Shown here: positions 18,398-26,592 of the stretch, piece after piece
Numbering within the stretch: position 1 is the stretch's first letter
How the letters are laid out: each line of letters begins with the position of its first letter
The notes under the pieces: generated by a model
Told to the model about the DNA's origin: nothing
Databases searched by the model: none
The model's input: the letters and a program-made list of their open reading frames with translations, nothing else
Translations under genes and position numbers: made by a program
From: Desulfonatronum lacustre DSM 10312
GTDB lineage: Bacteria; Desulfobacterota; Desulfovibrionia; Desulfovibrionales; Desulfonatronaceae
Length of the DNA: 64,000 bases
Direction of reading: 5' to 3'
NCBI RefSeq assembly: GCF_000519265.1
Contig: NZ_KI912608.1
Coordinates: 1,129,665 to 1,193,664, forward strand

Positions 18398-19240
18398 ATG
18401 ACCGCTCCCTCCGCCATGGCCCCCGGGAACGACGTTTCTCAACTGGAACGGGAACGCGCCCCTGAACACTTTCCTGAACACTTTCGGGTCAGCATCGTCA
18501 CCGCGGTGCTCAACGGCGAAGCGCATCTGGCCGACGCCATCCAGAGTATTCGCAACCAAACCTATCCCCATATTGAACACATCATCGTGGACGGCGGCTC
18601 ACGGGACGGGACAATCTCCATCATCCAGGCCAACGCGGACGGGATCGCCAAATGGATTTCCGAACCGGACCAGGGCATTTACGACGCCATGAACAAGGGC
18701 ATCCGCATGGCCACCGGGACCATCGTCGGCACGCTCAACGCCGATGATTTCTACCCCCGACCGGACGTCATCGCCGACGTGGTCCAAGCCTTCGCGCGAA
18801 CCAAGACTGACGCGGTGTTCGCCGATTTGCTGGTGGTGGACCGGGCCGACCCGCACAAGGTCGTCCGGTATTACGACTCTTCCGAGTTCCATCCCGGACG
18901 CTTTTGCCAGGGCTGGATGCCGCCCCACCCCACCTTTTTCACCCTGCGGGAACACTACCGGCGCTTCGGGCTCTACCGCACGGACTACCGCATCGCCGCG
19001 GACTACGAACTGCTGACCCGCTTCCTGGCCCGCCACGGCCTCGCCTATACCCGCATACCCAAGGTACTGGTGCACATGCGTTCAGGAGGGGTCAGCTCCA
19101 GGAACCTCAAGAGCAACTGGGTGCTGAACCGCGAAATCGTGCGAGCCTGCAAGGAAAACGACATCCACACGTCCATGCCGCGCCTGCTCTGCAAGTATCC
19201 GCGCAAACTGCTGGAGTATGTTCGCAGGCCAGGGCGCTAG
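18398..19240 (+). CDS. GT2 family glycosyltransferase, WcaA-like
   Basis: 280-residue GT-A glycosyltransferase without membrane helices. VSIVTAVLNGEAHLADAI and the IIVDGGSRDGT sugar-nucleotide loop are followed by the metal-binding LNADDFYPRPD. DYRIAADYELLTRFL near residue 205 is typical of WcaA/colanic-acid type GT2s. It begins 3 bp after the stop of the third GT4, so it is the fourth gene of the coupled operon. It probably adds a sugar in the same surface polysaccharide. Confidence 0.87.
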   Translation: MTAPSAMAPGNDVSQLERERAPEHFPEHFRVSIVTAVLNGEAHLADAIQSIRNQTYPHIEHIIVDGGSRDGTISIIQANADGIAKWISEPDQGIYDAMNKGIRMATGTIVGTLNADDFYPRPDVIADVVQAFARTKTDAVFADLLVVDRADPHKVVRYYDSSEFHPGRFCQGWMPPHPTFFTLREHYRRFGLYRTDYRIAADYELLTRFLARHGLAYTRIPKVLVHMRSGGVSSRNLKSNWVLNREIVRACKENDIHTSMPRLLCKYPRKLLEYVRRPGR

Positions 19241-19315
19241 GTCCGGGCGTCTCGGGTTGGGCGACTTGGCGGCCCAGCTTGTCAGGACAACGTCCGGATG
19301 ATAGAAAAATACATC

Positions 19316-19495
19316 GTATCTACTCAGCACATTTTGTATCCGCCCTTGCTCCGACAATCGGAGTCGGGGTCGCTATCGGAATCGGAATCGGAACAGGAAA
19401 AATTTGAACGCTTCCCAGCGTTTTCGATCCCGATAGCGAAGCGCCGATCCCGACTCCGACCCCGACAACGGCATTACTCTATGCTGAAAAGTTAC
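19316..19495. mobile_element. MITE of the GTAACTACTCAGC family, subtype A copy 1
   Basis: 180-bp non-autonomous element. The left end is GTATCTACTCAGCACA and the right end, read inward, is GTAACTTTTCAGCAT. It is flanked by AATACATC on the left and AATACTTC on the right, an 8-bp target duplication with one mismatch. The interior is palindromic, made of GGAATC/GATTCC-like hexamers around a CCCAGCGTTTTCGATCCC core, almost the same as the copy at 63321. It sits between the glycan operon and the toxin-antitoxin pair. No transposase is in the window. Confidence 0.82.
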
Positions 19496-19531
19496 AATAC
19501 TTCGCCATTCATAAATCGATGGAGGAAAGAT

Positions 19532-19810
19532 ATGGCCACTGTAACGCATCAGAAAACCGAACGAATCGATGTCCGTGCCAGCTATGCGGTCAAACAGTTA
19601 CTCCAGGAAGCCGCTCGGGCCTCCCATAAAAATGTCAGCGAATTCTTGCTGGACGCTGGAGTGACCGTCGCCAACCAAGCTTTGGCGGATCGTCGCCGCT
19701 TCGTCCTTGATGATACGCAATGGGCCGCTTTTCAACAGGCCTTGGACCGGCCCGTCCAAGCCAAGCCCCGCCTTGCCAAACTGCTGGCGGAACCCGGGGT
19801 GCTGGATTGA
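19532..19810 (+). CDS. DUF1778 (TacA-type) antitoxin
   Basis: 92-residue ribbon-helix-helix antitoxin. The N-terminal RHH is QKTERIDVRASYAVKQLLQE; SEFLLDAGVTVANQALADR then leads to the C-terminal toxin-wrapping segment with LDDTQWAAFQQAL and AEPGVLD. It binds its own operator and neutralises the acetyltransferase toxin encoded next. A perfect GGAGGAAAG ribosome site lies 4 bp before ATG 19532; the longer open frame upstream runs through the mobile element and is not used. It overlaps the toxin start by 4 bp. Confidence 0.9.
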   Translation: MATVTHQKTERIDVRASYAVKQLLQEAARASHKNVSEFLLDAGVTVANQALADRRRFVLDDTQWAAFQQALDRPVQAKPRLAKLLAEPGVLD

Positions 19811-20307
19811 ACGAATACGACCCGGTTCGAAAACTTCTGCCCGAAGACAAGATTGACGGGTTTGATTGCGGCGAACCGGCATTGAACCACTTCCTGAAGC
19901 GCTATGCCCTCGTAAACCAAAAGGCGGACAGCGCTCAAACGTACGTCGTTTGCTGCTCGGGAGCCGTTGTCGGATTTTACAGCCTTGCCGTCGGCAGCGT
20001 GCATCATGAACTCACTCCAGCCAGAGTCGCCAAGGGCTTGGCTCGCCACCCCATCCCGGTGATGATTCTGGCTCGCTTGGCCGTGGACAGGGGACACCAA
20101 CGCAAGGGGCTGGGCCGGGCTCTCCTTCGGGACGCCTTGTTACGTACCTTCCAGGCATCGGATATCGCGGGGATCCGATGTCTGCTTGTCCACGCCAAGG
20201 ATGACAAAGCCAAGCATTGGTATACATCCTGGGATTTCGAACCAAGCCCCACCGCTCCCAACCATCTGTTTCTGATGCTCAAGGACGTAAAAGCGCTGCT
20301 TTCGTGA
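19807..20307 (+). CDS. GNAT acetyltransferase toxin, TacT-like
   Basis: 166-residue GNAT enzyme. Family members acetylate the amino group of charged tRNAs and stop translation. Visible are the FDCGEPALNHFLKRYA start, the acetyl-CoA loop RGHQRKGLGRALLRDAL, and the C-terminal YTSWDFEPSPTAPNHLFL, all TacT hallmarks. Translation starts at TTG 19807, overlapping the antitoxin stop as TTGA, which gives a full-length N-terminus and couples toxin to antitoxin synthesis. The pair stands alone between an insertion element and tpx, consistent with acquisition by transfer. Confidence 0.88.
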   Translation: MNEYDPVRKLLPEDKIDGFDCGEPALNHFLKRYALVNQKADSAQTYVVCCSGAVVGFYSLAVGSVHHELTPARVAKGLARHPIPVMILARLAVDRGHQRKGLGRALLRDALLRTFQASDIAGIRCLLVHAKDDKAKHWYTSWDFEPSPTAPNHLFLMLKDVKALLS

Positions 20308-20377
20308 GCCGTCACGAAGAGTCGTGCCGCCTCGTTTTTTCCTGCCGCGTCATTTCGTTCCCAGCCCCTTGAAAAGC

Positions 20378-20444
20378 AGTGCCGCATGGCTCCCCTCACG
20401 GCAAGGACGAAAAGCCCTTGTATTGAGGGGAGTCATGCGGCACT
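20378..20444 (-). terminator. Long hairpin, probable tpx terminator
   Basis: A 21-bp inverted repeat with one mismatch (AGTGCCGCATGGCTCCCCTC left, its complement at 20424-20444) encloses a 25-nt loop with an inner AAGG/CCTT. Read on the minus strand it ends in GCTTTTC, a short T-run, so it may end tpx transcripts. On the plus strand no T-run follows, but it also lies 71 bp after the tacT stop. The stem is longer than most intrinsic terminators need. Confidence 0.55.
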
Positions 20445-20481
20445 CCGGAAAACGGCTTGGTCGATCGGCGAGAGATGTCGG

Positions 20482-20997
20482 CTACAGAAGCTTCTTGGCC
20501 GCATCCAAGGCCAGTTCGTAATTCGGCTCCTGCCCTACTTCCTTGACCAACTCCATATACCGAACGATTTTCTGACGATCCACGACGAACACGGCCCGGG
20601 CCAGGAGGCGCAGCTCCTTGATTAACACGCCGTACTCGGTGCCGAAGGAGGCGTCTTTGTGATCGGAGAGGGTCAGGACGTTGTTCACCCCGGCGGCGGC
20701 GCACCAGCGTTTTTGAGCAAAGGGCAGATCCATGCTGATGACCAGGATCTGGACGTCGTCTCCCAATTTGGCCGCTTCCTGATTGAAACGACGAGCCTCG
20801 AGGTCGCAGACCGGGGTGTCCAGGGACGGAACCGATGTGATGATCGCCACCTTGTCCTTGAGGGACGAAAAACTGAACGGCTTCAGGTCGTTGTCCACGA
20901 CCTGAAAATCCGGCGCGGCGTCACCTTCCTGAACCGTGTTGCCCGTCAGCGTTATGGGCTGGCCTTTCAACGTGATCAATCCAAAACGTTCCTTCAT
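20482..20997 (-). CDS. tpx: Atypical 2-Cys peroxiredoxin, thiol peroxidase
   Basis: 171-residue periplasm- or cytoplasm-located peroxidase reducing hydrogen and lipid peroxides with thioredoxin. The peroxidatic Cys64 lies in PSLDTPVCD and the resolving Cys99 in KRWCAAAGV, the spacing of Tpx. The length matches the 168-residue E. coli Tpx. AAGGAG precedes the ATG. It is a single-gene unit, with a hexamer-repeat element upstream and a hairpin downstream. In anaerobes Tpx is part of the oxygen-exposure defence. Confidence 0.96.
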   Translation of the reverse strand: MKERFGLITLKGQPITLTGNTVQEGDAAPDFQVVDNDLKPFSFSSLKDKVAIITSVPSLDTPVCDLEARRFNQEAAKLGDDVQILVISMDLPFAQKRWCAAAGVNNVLTLSDHKDASFGTEYGVLIKELRLLARAVFVVDRQKIVRYMELVKEVGQEPNYELALDAAKKLL

Positions 20998-21088
20998 GAT
21001 CGGCTCCTTGTTATAGTTATGTTTTCCAAAAGCACGTCCATCGGGGTGGACTCGGCGAAACGGGTGTTCGTCGACGGCGATTCCCGGG

Positions 21089-21286
21089 CAGGGCAGATTT
21101 GTTCTTGATACTCACCCGCTATCTGAATCGGTATCGAAATCGTGATCGAAATCGTGATCGAAATCGTGATCGAAATCGAACTCATGTCCACGAAGATACC
21201 GTAATCACGGGATGATGCCGGCATTTTCCAATTCCGATTCTGATTTCGATCGCGATTTGGATTTTGATGAGAACATATTTGCCCTG
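21089..21286. repeat. Palindromic hexamer-repeat element, copy 2
   Basis: 198-bp inverted-repeat element in the 412-bp gap between tpx and the DNA glycosylase gene. The outer arms are CAGGGCAGATTTGTTCTTGA and, reverse-complemented from the right, CAGGGCAAATATGTTCTCAT. The left inner arm has four ATCGTG/ATCGAA-type hexamer repeats; the right has TTCGATCGCGATTTGG. The centre CTCATGTCCACGAAGATACC is close to copies 1 and 3. The tandem hexamers create an open frame rich in Ile/Ser, which is not a gene. The rest of the gap shows nothing else. Confidence 0.82.
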
Positions 21287-21410
21287 TATTCCCGGGTCAT
21301 CATCTCTTGGCATTCTGGTTTCGTAAGAGTATCCTTCACGATTCGGAGTTGCAAGGACCTCCCGCAATTCTTATGAACATCTTCAAGACGGCAATCAATC
21401 ACCCAATCTC

Positions 21411-22082
21411 ATGCCCGCTTCCACCACCCGACTCCTCATCGACATGTACGACGCCATGCTGGCCCGACTCGGGCCAAGCGGGTGGTGGCCGGCCAAGAGT
21501 CCGTTTGAAGTGGCCGTGGGCGCGATTTTGACCCAGAACACCAACTGGTCCAACGTGGAAAAAGCCATTGCCAACCTACGCCTCCACGACCTGCTCAAGC
21601 CGGAACAGCTCCGCTCAGCCCGGCCGGAGGTCGTGGAGGAATGCGTTCGGCCATCGGGATTCTTTCGGCAAAAAGCCAAAAAACTACGAAATTTTCTGGA
21701 CTTTCTGGATCGGGAGCAGGCCTTGGATCTAAAGAGTCTTGCCCTCCTGGACACCGTCGAACTCCGCGTACGGTTGCTGGCCGTCAATGGCATCGGTCCG
21801 GAGACAGCGGACAGCATTCTGCTCTACGCATTGGACCGCCCGGTGTTCGTGGTGGACGCCTACACGGCCAGGATCTGCAATCGACATGGGCTTGTTCCCG
21901 AAGACGTGGATTACGACGCTTTGCAAGATTTGTTCCTGTCCCACCTCCCTGAACGGGTTGAACACTACAACGAATACCACGCCTTACTGGTTCGAGTCGG
22001 CAAGCAATGGTGTCGAAAACGAGAGCCGCGCTGCGATGGGTGTCCCCTCCGACCGTTTCTCCCGCACTCACACCTCTCATAA
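21411..22082 (+). CDS. HhH-GPD DNA glycosylase, endonuclease III-like (MagIII-type)
   Basis: 223-residue base-excision-repair glycosylase. The helix-hairpin-helix reads VNGIGPETADSILLYALD and the catalytic Asp is in FVVDAYTARI. Endonuclease III has a catalytic Lys in the HhH (GVGRKTA); here the position is Glu (GIGPETA). It should therefore lack beta-lyase activity, as in the Helicobacter 3-methyladenine glycosylase MagIII, whose HhH it resembles. The C-terminal cluster CX6CX2C is present, but the usual fourth Cys five residues later is missing (CPLRPFL), so an iron-sulfur cluster may be incomplete. It stops 38 bp before envC. Confidence 0.87.
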   Translation: MPASTTRLLIDMYDAMLARLGPSGWWPAKSPFEVAVGAILTQNTNWSNVEKAIANLRLHDLLKPEQLRSARPEVVEECVRPSGFFRQKAKKLRNFLDFLDREQALDLKSLALLDTVELRVRLLAVNGIGPETADSILLYALDRPVFVVDAYTARICNRHGLVPEDVDYDALQDLFLSHLPERVEHYNEYHALLVRVGKQWCRKREPRCDGCPLRPFLPHSHLS

Positions 22083-22120
22083 GCCCTGGCTCTCCATCTA
22101 CCGTGCACTCCACGCATCCC

Positions 22121-23263
22121 ATGAAAGCGTCGCCCTTTGCCCTTCCTCGACTCCGTTGGACCATGATTTGGTTTTGGACGGTCATGATCGGACTTCTTCT
22201 GAGCGGTCCGAACCCGGCCGCGGCCACGACCACGGGAACCATTCAACGCACCCTGGAAGAGCGTGAGCGCGATGTTCGGGCCCACGAAGAAATTCTGAAA
22301 GGCCTGTCGGAGCAGGAACGCGCCTTGTTCGCCGACCTGCAGGAAGTGGAAGCCCGGTTGCGGGCCACCGCGGACGAGATTACGGACCTGGAAACGCATT
22401 TGGACCGACTGCGTCAGGAAGAACGCGTCCGGCTGAAGGACTATCAGGAACTGGACCTGGCCCGGGCCCAAACCAGCGAGGAATTGGGGCGTCTGCTGGC
22501 CCTGCTCTGGCCGGTGCATTTGCAGGGCGTGGAACACAATCTCCAATCTTTAACCTCCTGGGACGAGGCTGACCGGCAATACCATTGGCTGTCCCGGATC
22601 TACGACTTGGTTCAGGACCGGATCGATCAACTCCGCCGACAAGGGCGGGAATTGGCCCAAGGACAGGCCCGCCTGGAGCGGGCGCGAGAAGAAATCACCG
22701 CGCAGATGCTCCGGATCGATGCCGGCAAGGACCGGCTTCTCAAGCAAAAGCTGGATTTCCTGCGCCGCGTCCAGGAAGTGCGTGCGCAACAAGTCTCCGC
22801 TGAGGAGCAGATTAAGGAAATCCTGCAAAGCATCGCCGAGCTGAACTACCGACTCCAAACCCTGACCTCCAGGAACTTTACGGATTTGCGCGGTCACATG
22901 CCTTGGCCGACCCAGGGCCGGATCGTGGAGCGGTTTCGGCCTCAGACTGATCCTCCGCACCGCGGTTTGAGTTTCGCGATGTCCGAGAACGCACCGGTAC
23001 GCGCCATCTCCTGGGGCAAGGTGGTCCATAGCGATGTGCTCCGAGGATATGGCCACGTGGTCATTCTCTACCACGGTGAAGATTACTACAGCCTGTACGC
23101 CTTTCTGAACAACCCTCTGGTCGCCGTGGGCCAGGAAGTGGAAAAGGATGAACAGATCGGCGTAGCGGGGCTTTACCCCAAAGTGGATGGTCCGGGGCTC
23201 TACTTTGAATTGCGTTTTCAGCAAAATCCCGTTAATCCTGATATCTGGCTTGTCGCCGATTAA
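22121..23263 (+). CDS. envC: Murein hydrolase activator, EnvC-like (degenerate M23)
   Basis: 380-residue exported protein. The signal peptide runs to about residue 37 (PAAATTTG). A long coiled coil (about 40-250) with many RQEE/LERAREE heptads follows, then a LytM/M23 domain (about 265-380). In active M23 enzymes the HxH motif gives YAHL; here the line reads YSLYAFLNN and the upstream metal site is also missing, so it should activate amidases rather than cut peptidoglycan, as EnvC does. It is followed by ctpA and yibQ, the conserved envelope-maintenance order. Confidence 0.88.
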   Translation: MKASPFALPRLRWTMIWFWTVMIGLLLSGPNPAAATTTGTIQRTLEERERDVRAHEEILKGLSEQERALFADLQEVEARLRATADEITDLETHLDRLRQEERVRLKDYQELDLARAQTSEELGRLLALLWPVHLQGVEHNLQSLTSWDEADRQYHWLSRIYDLVQDRIDQLRRQGRELAQGQARLERAREEITAQMLRIDAGKDRLLKQKLDFLRRVQEVRAQQVSAEEQIKEILQSIAELNYRLQTLTSRNFTDLRGHMPWPTQGRIVERFRPQTDPPHRGLSFAMSENAPVRAISWGKVVHSDVLRGYGHVVILYHGEDYYSLYAFLNNPLVAVGQEVEKDEQIGVAGLYPKVDGPGLYFELRFQQNPVNPDIWLVAD

Positions 23264-23385
23264 CGGCGGCAGTGGCGAAACCCGTCGTCACCAAGCCGCA
23301 CCGGAGCTTATATCCCCCTGCACGGCGCTTTCGGGCGCCGTCCACCATACCAGCACACGCTTTCAAAATGCATTCGGAGGTCATT

Positions 23386-24660
23386 ATGCGGGTTGTCCAC
23401 TGGGTCGGCACCGTTACACTTCTTTTCTTGCTGGCCGTCACCTTCGGCCAGAGCATGGCCACGGACGAGGAACGCTACTCGCCGCTCAAGCGCTTCAGCC
23501 AGGTTTTGGACTTGGTGGAGCGCTATTACGTTCAGGACGTGGATCGCAACGAGATGATCCAGGGCGCCATCCGGGGCATGCTTCAGGAACTGGATCCCCA
23601 TTCCAGCTTCATGACCCAGGACGCCTTCCGGGAAATGCAGATCGACACCTCCGGCGAGTTCACGGGGATCGGCATTGAGATCAGCCTCGTGGAAGGCAGG
23701 CTGACTGTCGTGTCCCCCATCGAGGACACCCCGGCTTTCCGTGAGGGGCTCAAATCCGGAGATCACATCCTGGAGATCGACGGCCAGTCCACCCAGGACA
23801 TCACGATCATGGACGCCGTGAAGCTGATTCGAGGCCCCCGGGGCACCACCGTGGATATGACCATCCTGTCCAAGGGCGAGACCGTTCCCCGCACCGTGAC
23901 CATCACCCGGGACGTCATCCCGATGCACACGGTCAAGCTGTTCGAATTGGAACCCGGCGTGGTCCTGATGCGACTGACCAGCTTCAAGGAAACCACCATG
24001 GACGACCTGCGGGAAGCCCTGGACCGATTCGACCTTGATCAGCGCGTCGGCCTGATCCTTGATCTGCGCAACAACCCCGGCGGATTGCTGAACCAGGCCG
24101 TGGCCGTGGCCGACGCCTTTTTGCACGAGGGCAAAATCGTCTACACCAAGGGGCGGTCGGCTCAGGCGGAAATGAATTTCGACGCATCCCGAAACGTGCT
24201 GGACAAGGAAACCCCCATGGTGGTGCTGATCAACGCCGGCTCCGCCTCTGCCTCGGAAATCGTCGCCGGGGCCCTGCAGGACCACGGACGGGCGCTGATC
24301 CTGGGTGAGCAGACCTTCGGCAAGGGGTCCGTGCAGACGATCATCCCCCTGGCCGACGGCTCCGGGATCAAGCTGACCACGGCGGTCTACTATACGCCCA
24401 ACGGCCGCTCCATCCAGGCCAAGGGCATCGACCCGGACATTTCCGTTCCCTTCGTCGCCTTGAATGACGACCAGCGAGAAGGACGCATGCCTTTGGTTCG
24501 CGAAGGCGACCTGATCCGACACCTGGAAACCGGCCCGATTCCTCCGGACCAACGCGATCAACCCAGGCCTCAAGCTCTGGAAATGCTCGAACGGGACAAT
24601 CAGCTGCGCCTGGCCTTGGAAATGGTCAAAGCCATGCCCAGGCTCAAGGCGCTCCGTTAA
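23386..24660 (+). CDS. ctpA: S41 carboxy-terminal processing protease
   Basis: 424-residue periplasmic protease with a signal anchor (VGTVTLLFLLAVTFGQSMA), an N-terminal helical bundle, a PDZ domain (about 90-170, GIGIEISLVEGRLTVVSP), and the catalytic core with Ser in INAGSASASEIVAGAL and Lys in GEQTFGKGSVQT. It trims exported proteins, often peptidoglycan-linked hydrolases. The start at 23386 is chosen for CGGAGG at the right distance; an ATG at 23368 lacks one. Second gene of the envC-ctpA-yibQ set. Confidence 0.93.
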   Translation: MRVVHWVGTVTLLFLLAVTFGQSMATDEERYSPLKRFSQVLDLVERYYVQDVDRNEMIQGAIRGMLQELDPHSSFMTQDAFREMQIDTSGEFTGIGIEISLVEGRLTVVSPIEDTPAFREGLKSGDHILEIDGQSTQDITIMDAVKLIRGPRGTTVDMTILSKGETVPRTVTITRDVIPMHTVKLFELEPGVVLMRLTSFKETTMDDLREALDRFDLDQRVGLILDLRNNPGGLLNQAVAVADAFLHEGKIVYTKGRSAQAEMNFDASRNVLDKETPMVVLINAGSASASEIVAGALQDHGRALILGEQTFGKGSVQTIIPLADGSGIKLTTAVYYTPNGRSIQAKGIDPDISVPFVALNDDQREGRMPLVREGDLIRHLETGPIPPDQRDQPRPQALEMLERDNQLRLALEMVKAMPRLKALR

Positions 24661-24685
24661 CCACGCAAACCGACATGGGTCGGCG

Positions 24686-26188
24686 ATGACCGGTAAAACA
24701 GCGAAAAAAAGCGGCAAGCCCTCCCGCTCTTCCACTTCCACGAAAAGTGGTGGTAAGAGCGGGGGCAAGCCCAAGAAAACCACCGCCAAAACCAGCCGCA
24801 AACGATCATCCCGCAGGGGTTTTTCCAAGCTCTGGGTGATGCTCATGGCCGCGGCCACCGGGTTGACCGCCATCACCCTTGTCTGGGCCTTGAGCCTCTC
24901 CCCCGTGGATACCTTGTCCACGGACGTCGCGACTATCGACAAGCCTGTCTCCGCTCCACCCCCAACCTCCGCTGCACCGTCCGCTTCCCGCTCCACCCCC
25001 CGGTCCGCGCCTGCGCAGCCGGACAGGGTCGCCAGTTTGACGACTCCTGCCCCCACAAACCACATCCGCGCCCGAATCGCGCCCGATGCCGCCCCCCCGG
25101 CTCCCTCACGGCGCCAAGGCTTGGTTTACGAAATATTCGATACGGAACTGCTGGAACAGCAGGTCAAGGAAGTCGACCTGGCCCTGGTCCAGACCATCAT
25201 GGAGTTGAACCTGGACCCTCGTTCGGTGCGTCATCTGGATATTCAGATGAAAACCCGCAACGGGCAGAAATATCATACCCAATCCTTGGCCATCGGATTG
25301 GACCGGGACGCCCGAAGCTTTGAGCAGACCTTGCGCCGGAATCTGGAACTCTGGGTCCAAAGCGCGGAACTGCGTCAGATCAACAAAAAATCCGGCAAGC
25401 AAGAGTGGCGAATAACCCTGCTCAACCTGCCCACACACACCCTGTTCCTGGAGGAACACGGTCGCAAACCATCCCCGCCTCCCCCGCCGGCCTCGCCGGG
25501 AATCGGGCCGCGGCTGGTGGTGGTGATCGACGACCTTGGCGAGAACGTACACCAAGCCCAGGAACTGGCCGCCCTCTCCTTCCCGGTGACCTTCGCCGTT
25601 TTGCCCAATATTTCCAAAAGTCGGGAAGTGGCCCGGATCGGGGCCGCGGCGGGTCGCGACGTGCTCCTGCACCAGCCCATGGAACCCCTGGACTACCCCC
25701 ACCGGGCCGACCCCGGCCCCGGGGCCCTGTTCGTGGGCATGGAGGACGAACAAATCCTGAGAATCCTGCGGGACAATTTGGCCCAGGTTCCTCAGGCCAT
25801 CGGCATCAACAACCACATGGGCTCCCGGTTCACCGCCGACGAGTCGGGCATGTCCACGGTGCTCCAGGAATTGAAGCGCCGCGACCTCTTTTTTCTGGAC
25901 AGCCTGACCACCGGAAGCTCCGTCGCGGACAAACAGGCCCGCAAAGTCGGCCTGGAGCACCTGCGCAGACATATTTTCCTGGACAACATTCCCAATGTCC
26001 AGGCAATTCTGTTTCAACTACGCAAAGCCGAGCAACTGGCCCATAACCAGGGCCAGGTGATAGCCATCGGCCACCCCTACCCGGAAACCCTGGAAGCCTT
26101 GAAGCTCTGGGAGCGGGAACGTGATCAGCGGATCAACGTCGTCTCCCTCGGCTCCCTGCTCTCACGCCGATCATTGGCCGAGCGTTGA
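24686..26188 (+). CDS. Divergent polysaccharide deacetylase (YibQ-like)
   Basis: 500 residues. A basic, Ser/Lys-rich cytoplasmic tail (1-45) is followed by one membrane helix (about 48-70), a Pro/Ala-rich linker and a mixed domain (about 145-255). The C-terminal divergent polysaccharide deacetylase domain (about 268-495) has VVVIDDLGENV, FPVTFAVLP, LLHQPMEP and INNHMGSRFT. These give the NodB-like Asp and His positions seen in the PF04748 family. YibQ sits with envC and ctpA homologues in many Proteobacteria. The substrate is not known with certainty. Confidence 0.86.
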   Translation: MTGKTAKKSGKPSRSSTSTKSGGKSGGKPKKTTAKTSRKRSSRRGFSKLWVMLMAAATGLTAITLVWALSLSPVDTLSTDVATIDKPVSAPPPTSAAPSASRSTPRSAPAQPDRVASLTTPAPTNHIRARIAPDAAPPAPSRRQGLVYEIFDTELLEQQVKEVDLALVQTIMELNLDPRSVRHLDIQMKTRNGQKYHTQSLAIGLDRDARSFEQTLRRNLELWVQSAELRQINKKSGKQEWRITLLNLPTHTLFLEEHGRKPSPPPPPASPGIGPRLVVVIDDLGENVHQAQELAALSFPVTFAVLPNISKSREVARIGAAAGRDVLLHQPMEPLDYPHRADPGPGALFVGMEDEQILRILRDNLAQVPQAIGINNHMGSRFTADESGMSTVLQELKRRDLFFLDSLTTGSSVADKQARKVGLEHLRRHIFLDNIPNVQAILFQLRKAEQLAHNQGQVIAIGHPYPETLEALKLWERERDQRINVVSLGSLLSRRSLAER

Positions 26189-26202
26189 AAGCGCGACTCG
26201 CC

Positions 26203-26556
26203 ATGCTCAACCTGTTCGCCATCCCAAAGGGCCCCATGCCCGAGGAACGCGTCGATCTGCTGGCGCGTGGGGACGGGTTGCGCATCGAACGAATCATCTC
26301 GCTGGGCCATGTTTCGCCTCCCGATTTCTGGTATGACCAAGAATTGGACGAATGGGTCGTCCTCTTGCAGGGCGAGGCGGAAATCCGCTTCGCGGACGGG
26401 CGGACCAAGGCCCTCAAAGCCGGAGACTGTCTCTTTCTCCCAGCCGGCCTGGGACATCGAGTGGACCGCACCACCGACGACCCGCCTTGCATCTGGCTTG
26501 CCGTGCATGGCCGGATGACCGACGGACCATGGTCCCGCGCCACATTGAACGATTAG
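26203..26556 (+). CDS. Small cupin-domain protein
   Basis: 117-residue single cupin. The barrel has FWYDQELDEWVVLLQGEAEI and LKAGDCLFLPAGLGHRVD, matching cupin motifs 1 and 2 with metal-binding His/Glu partly present. A TTG at 26185 overlapping the yibQ stop (TTGA) would add six residues; the ATG at 26203 fits the family start better. No good ribosome site is seen for either. Proteins of this type are often found with envelope or detoxification genes. Its ligand is unknown. Confidence 0.8.
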   Translation: MLNLFAIPKGPMPEERVDLLARGDGLRIERIISLGHVSPPDFWYDQELDEWVVLLQGEAEIRFADGRTKALKAGDCLFLPAGLGHRVDRTTDDPPCIWLAVHGRMTDGPWSRATLND

Positions 26557-26592
26557 GCTTCCCCCGCATCGAAGACCAAAGGAGATCCGATC

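Noticed and set aside
21130-21180. Hexamer tandem repeats considered as a CRISPR array
   Set aside because: Units of 6 bp without unique spacers, arranged palindromically; no cas genes.
20994-21224. Open frame reading MSSISITISITISI in the hexamer element
   Set aside because: The hexamer tandem repeat has no stop in this frame and so looks coding; its Ile/Ser/Thr monotony is a repeat artefact.
23308-25065. 585-codon antisense frame opposite ctpA and the start of yibQ
   Set aside because: Shadow of well-supported genes; no domain signature or sensible ribosome site.
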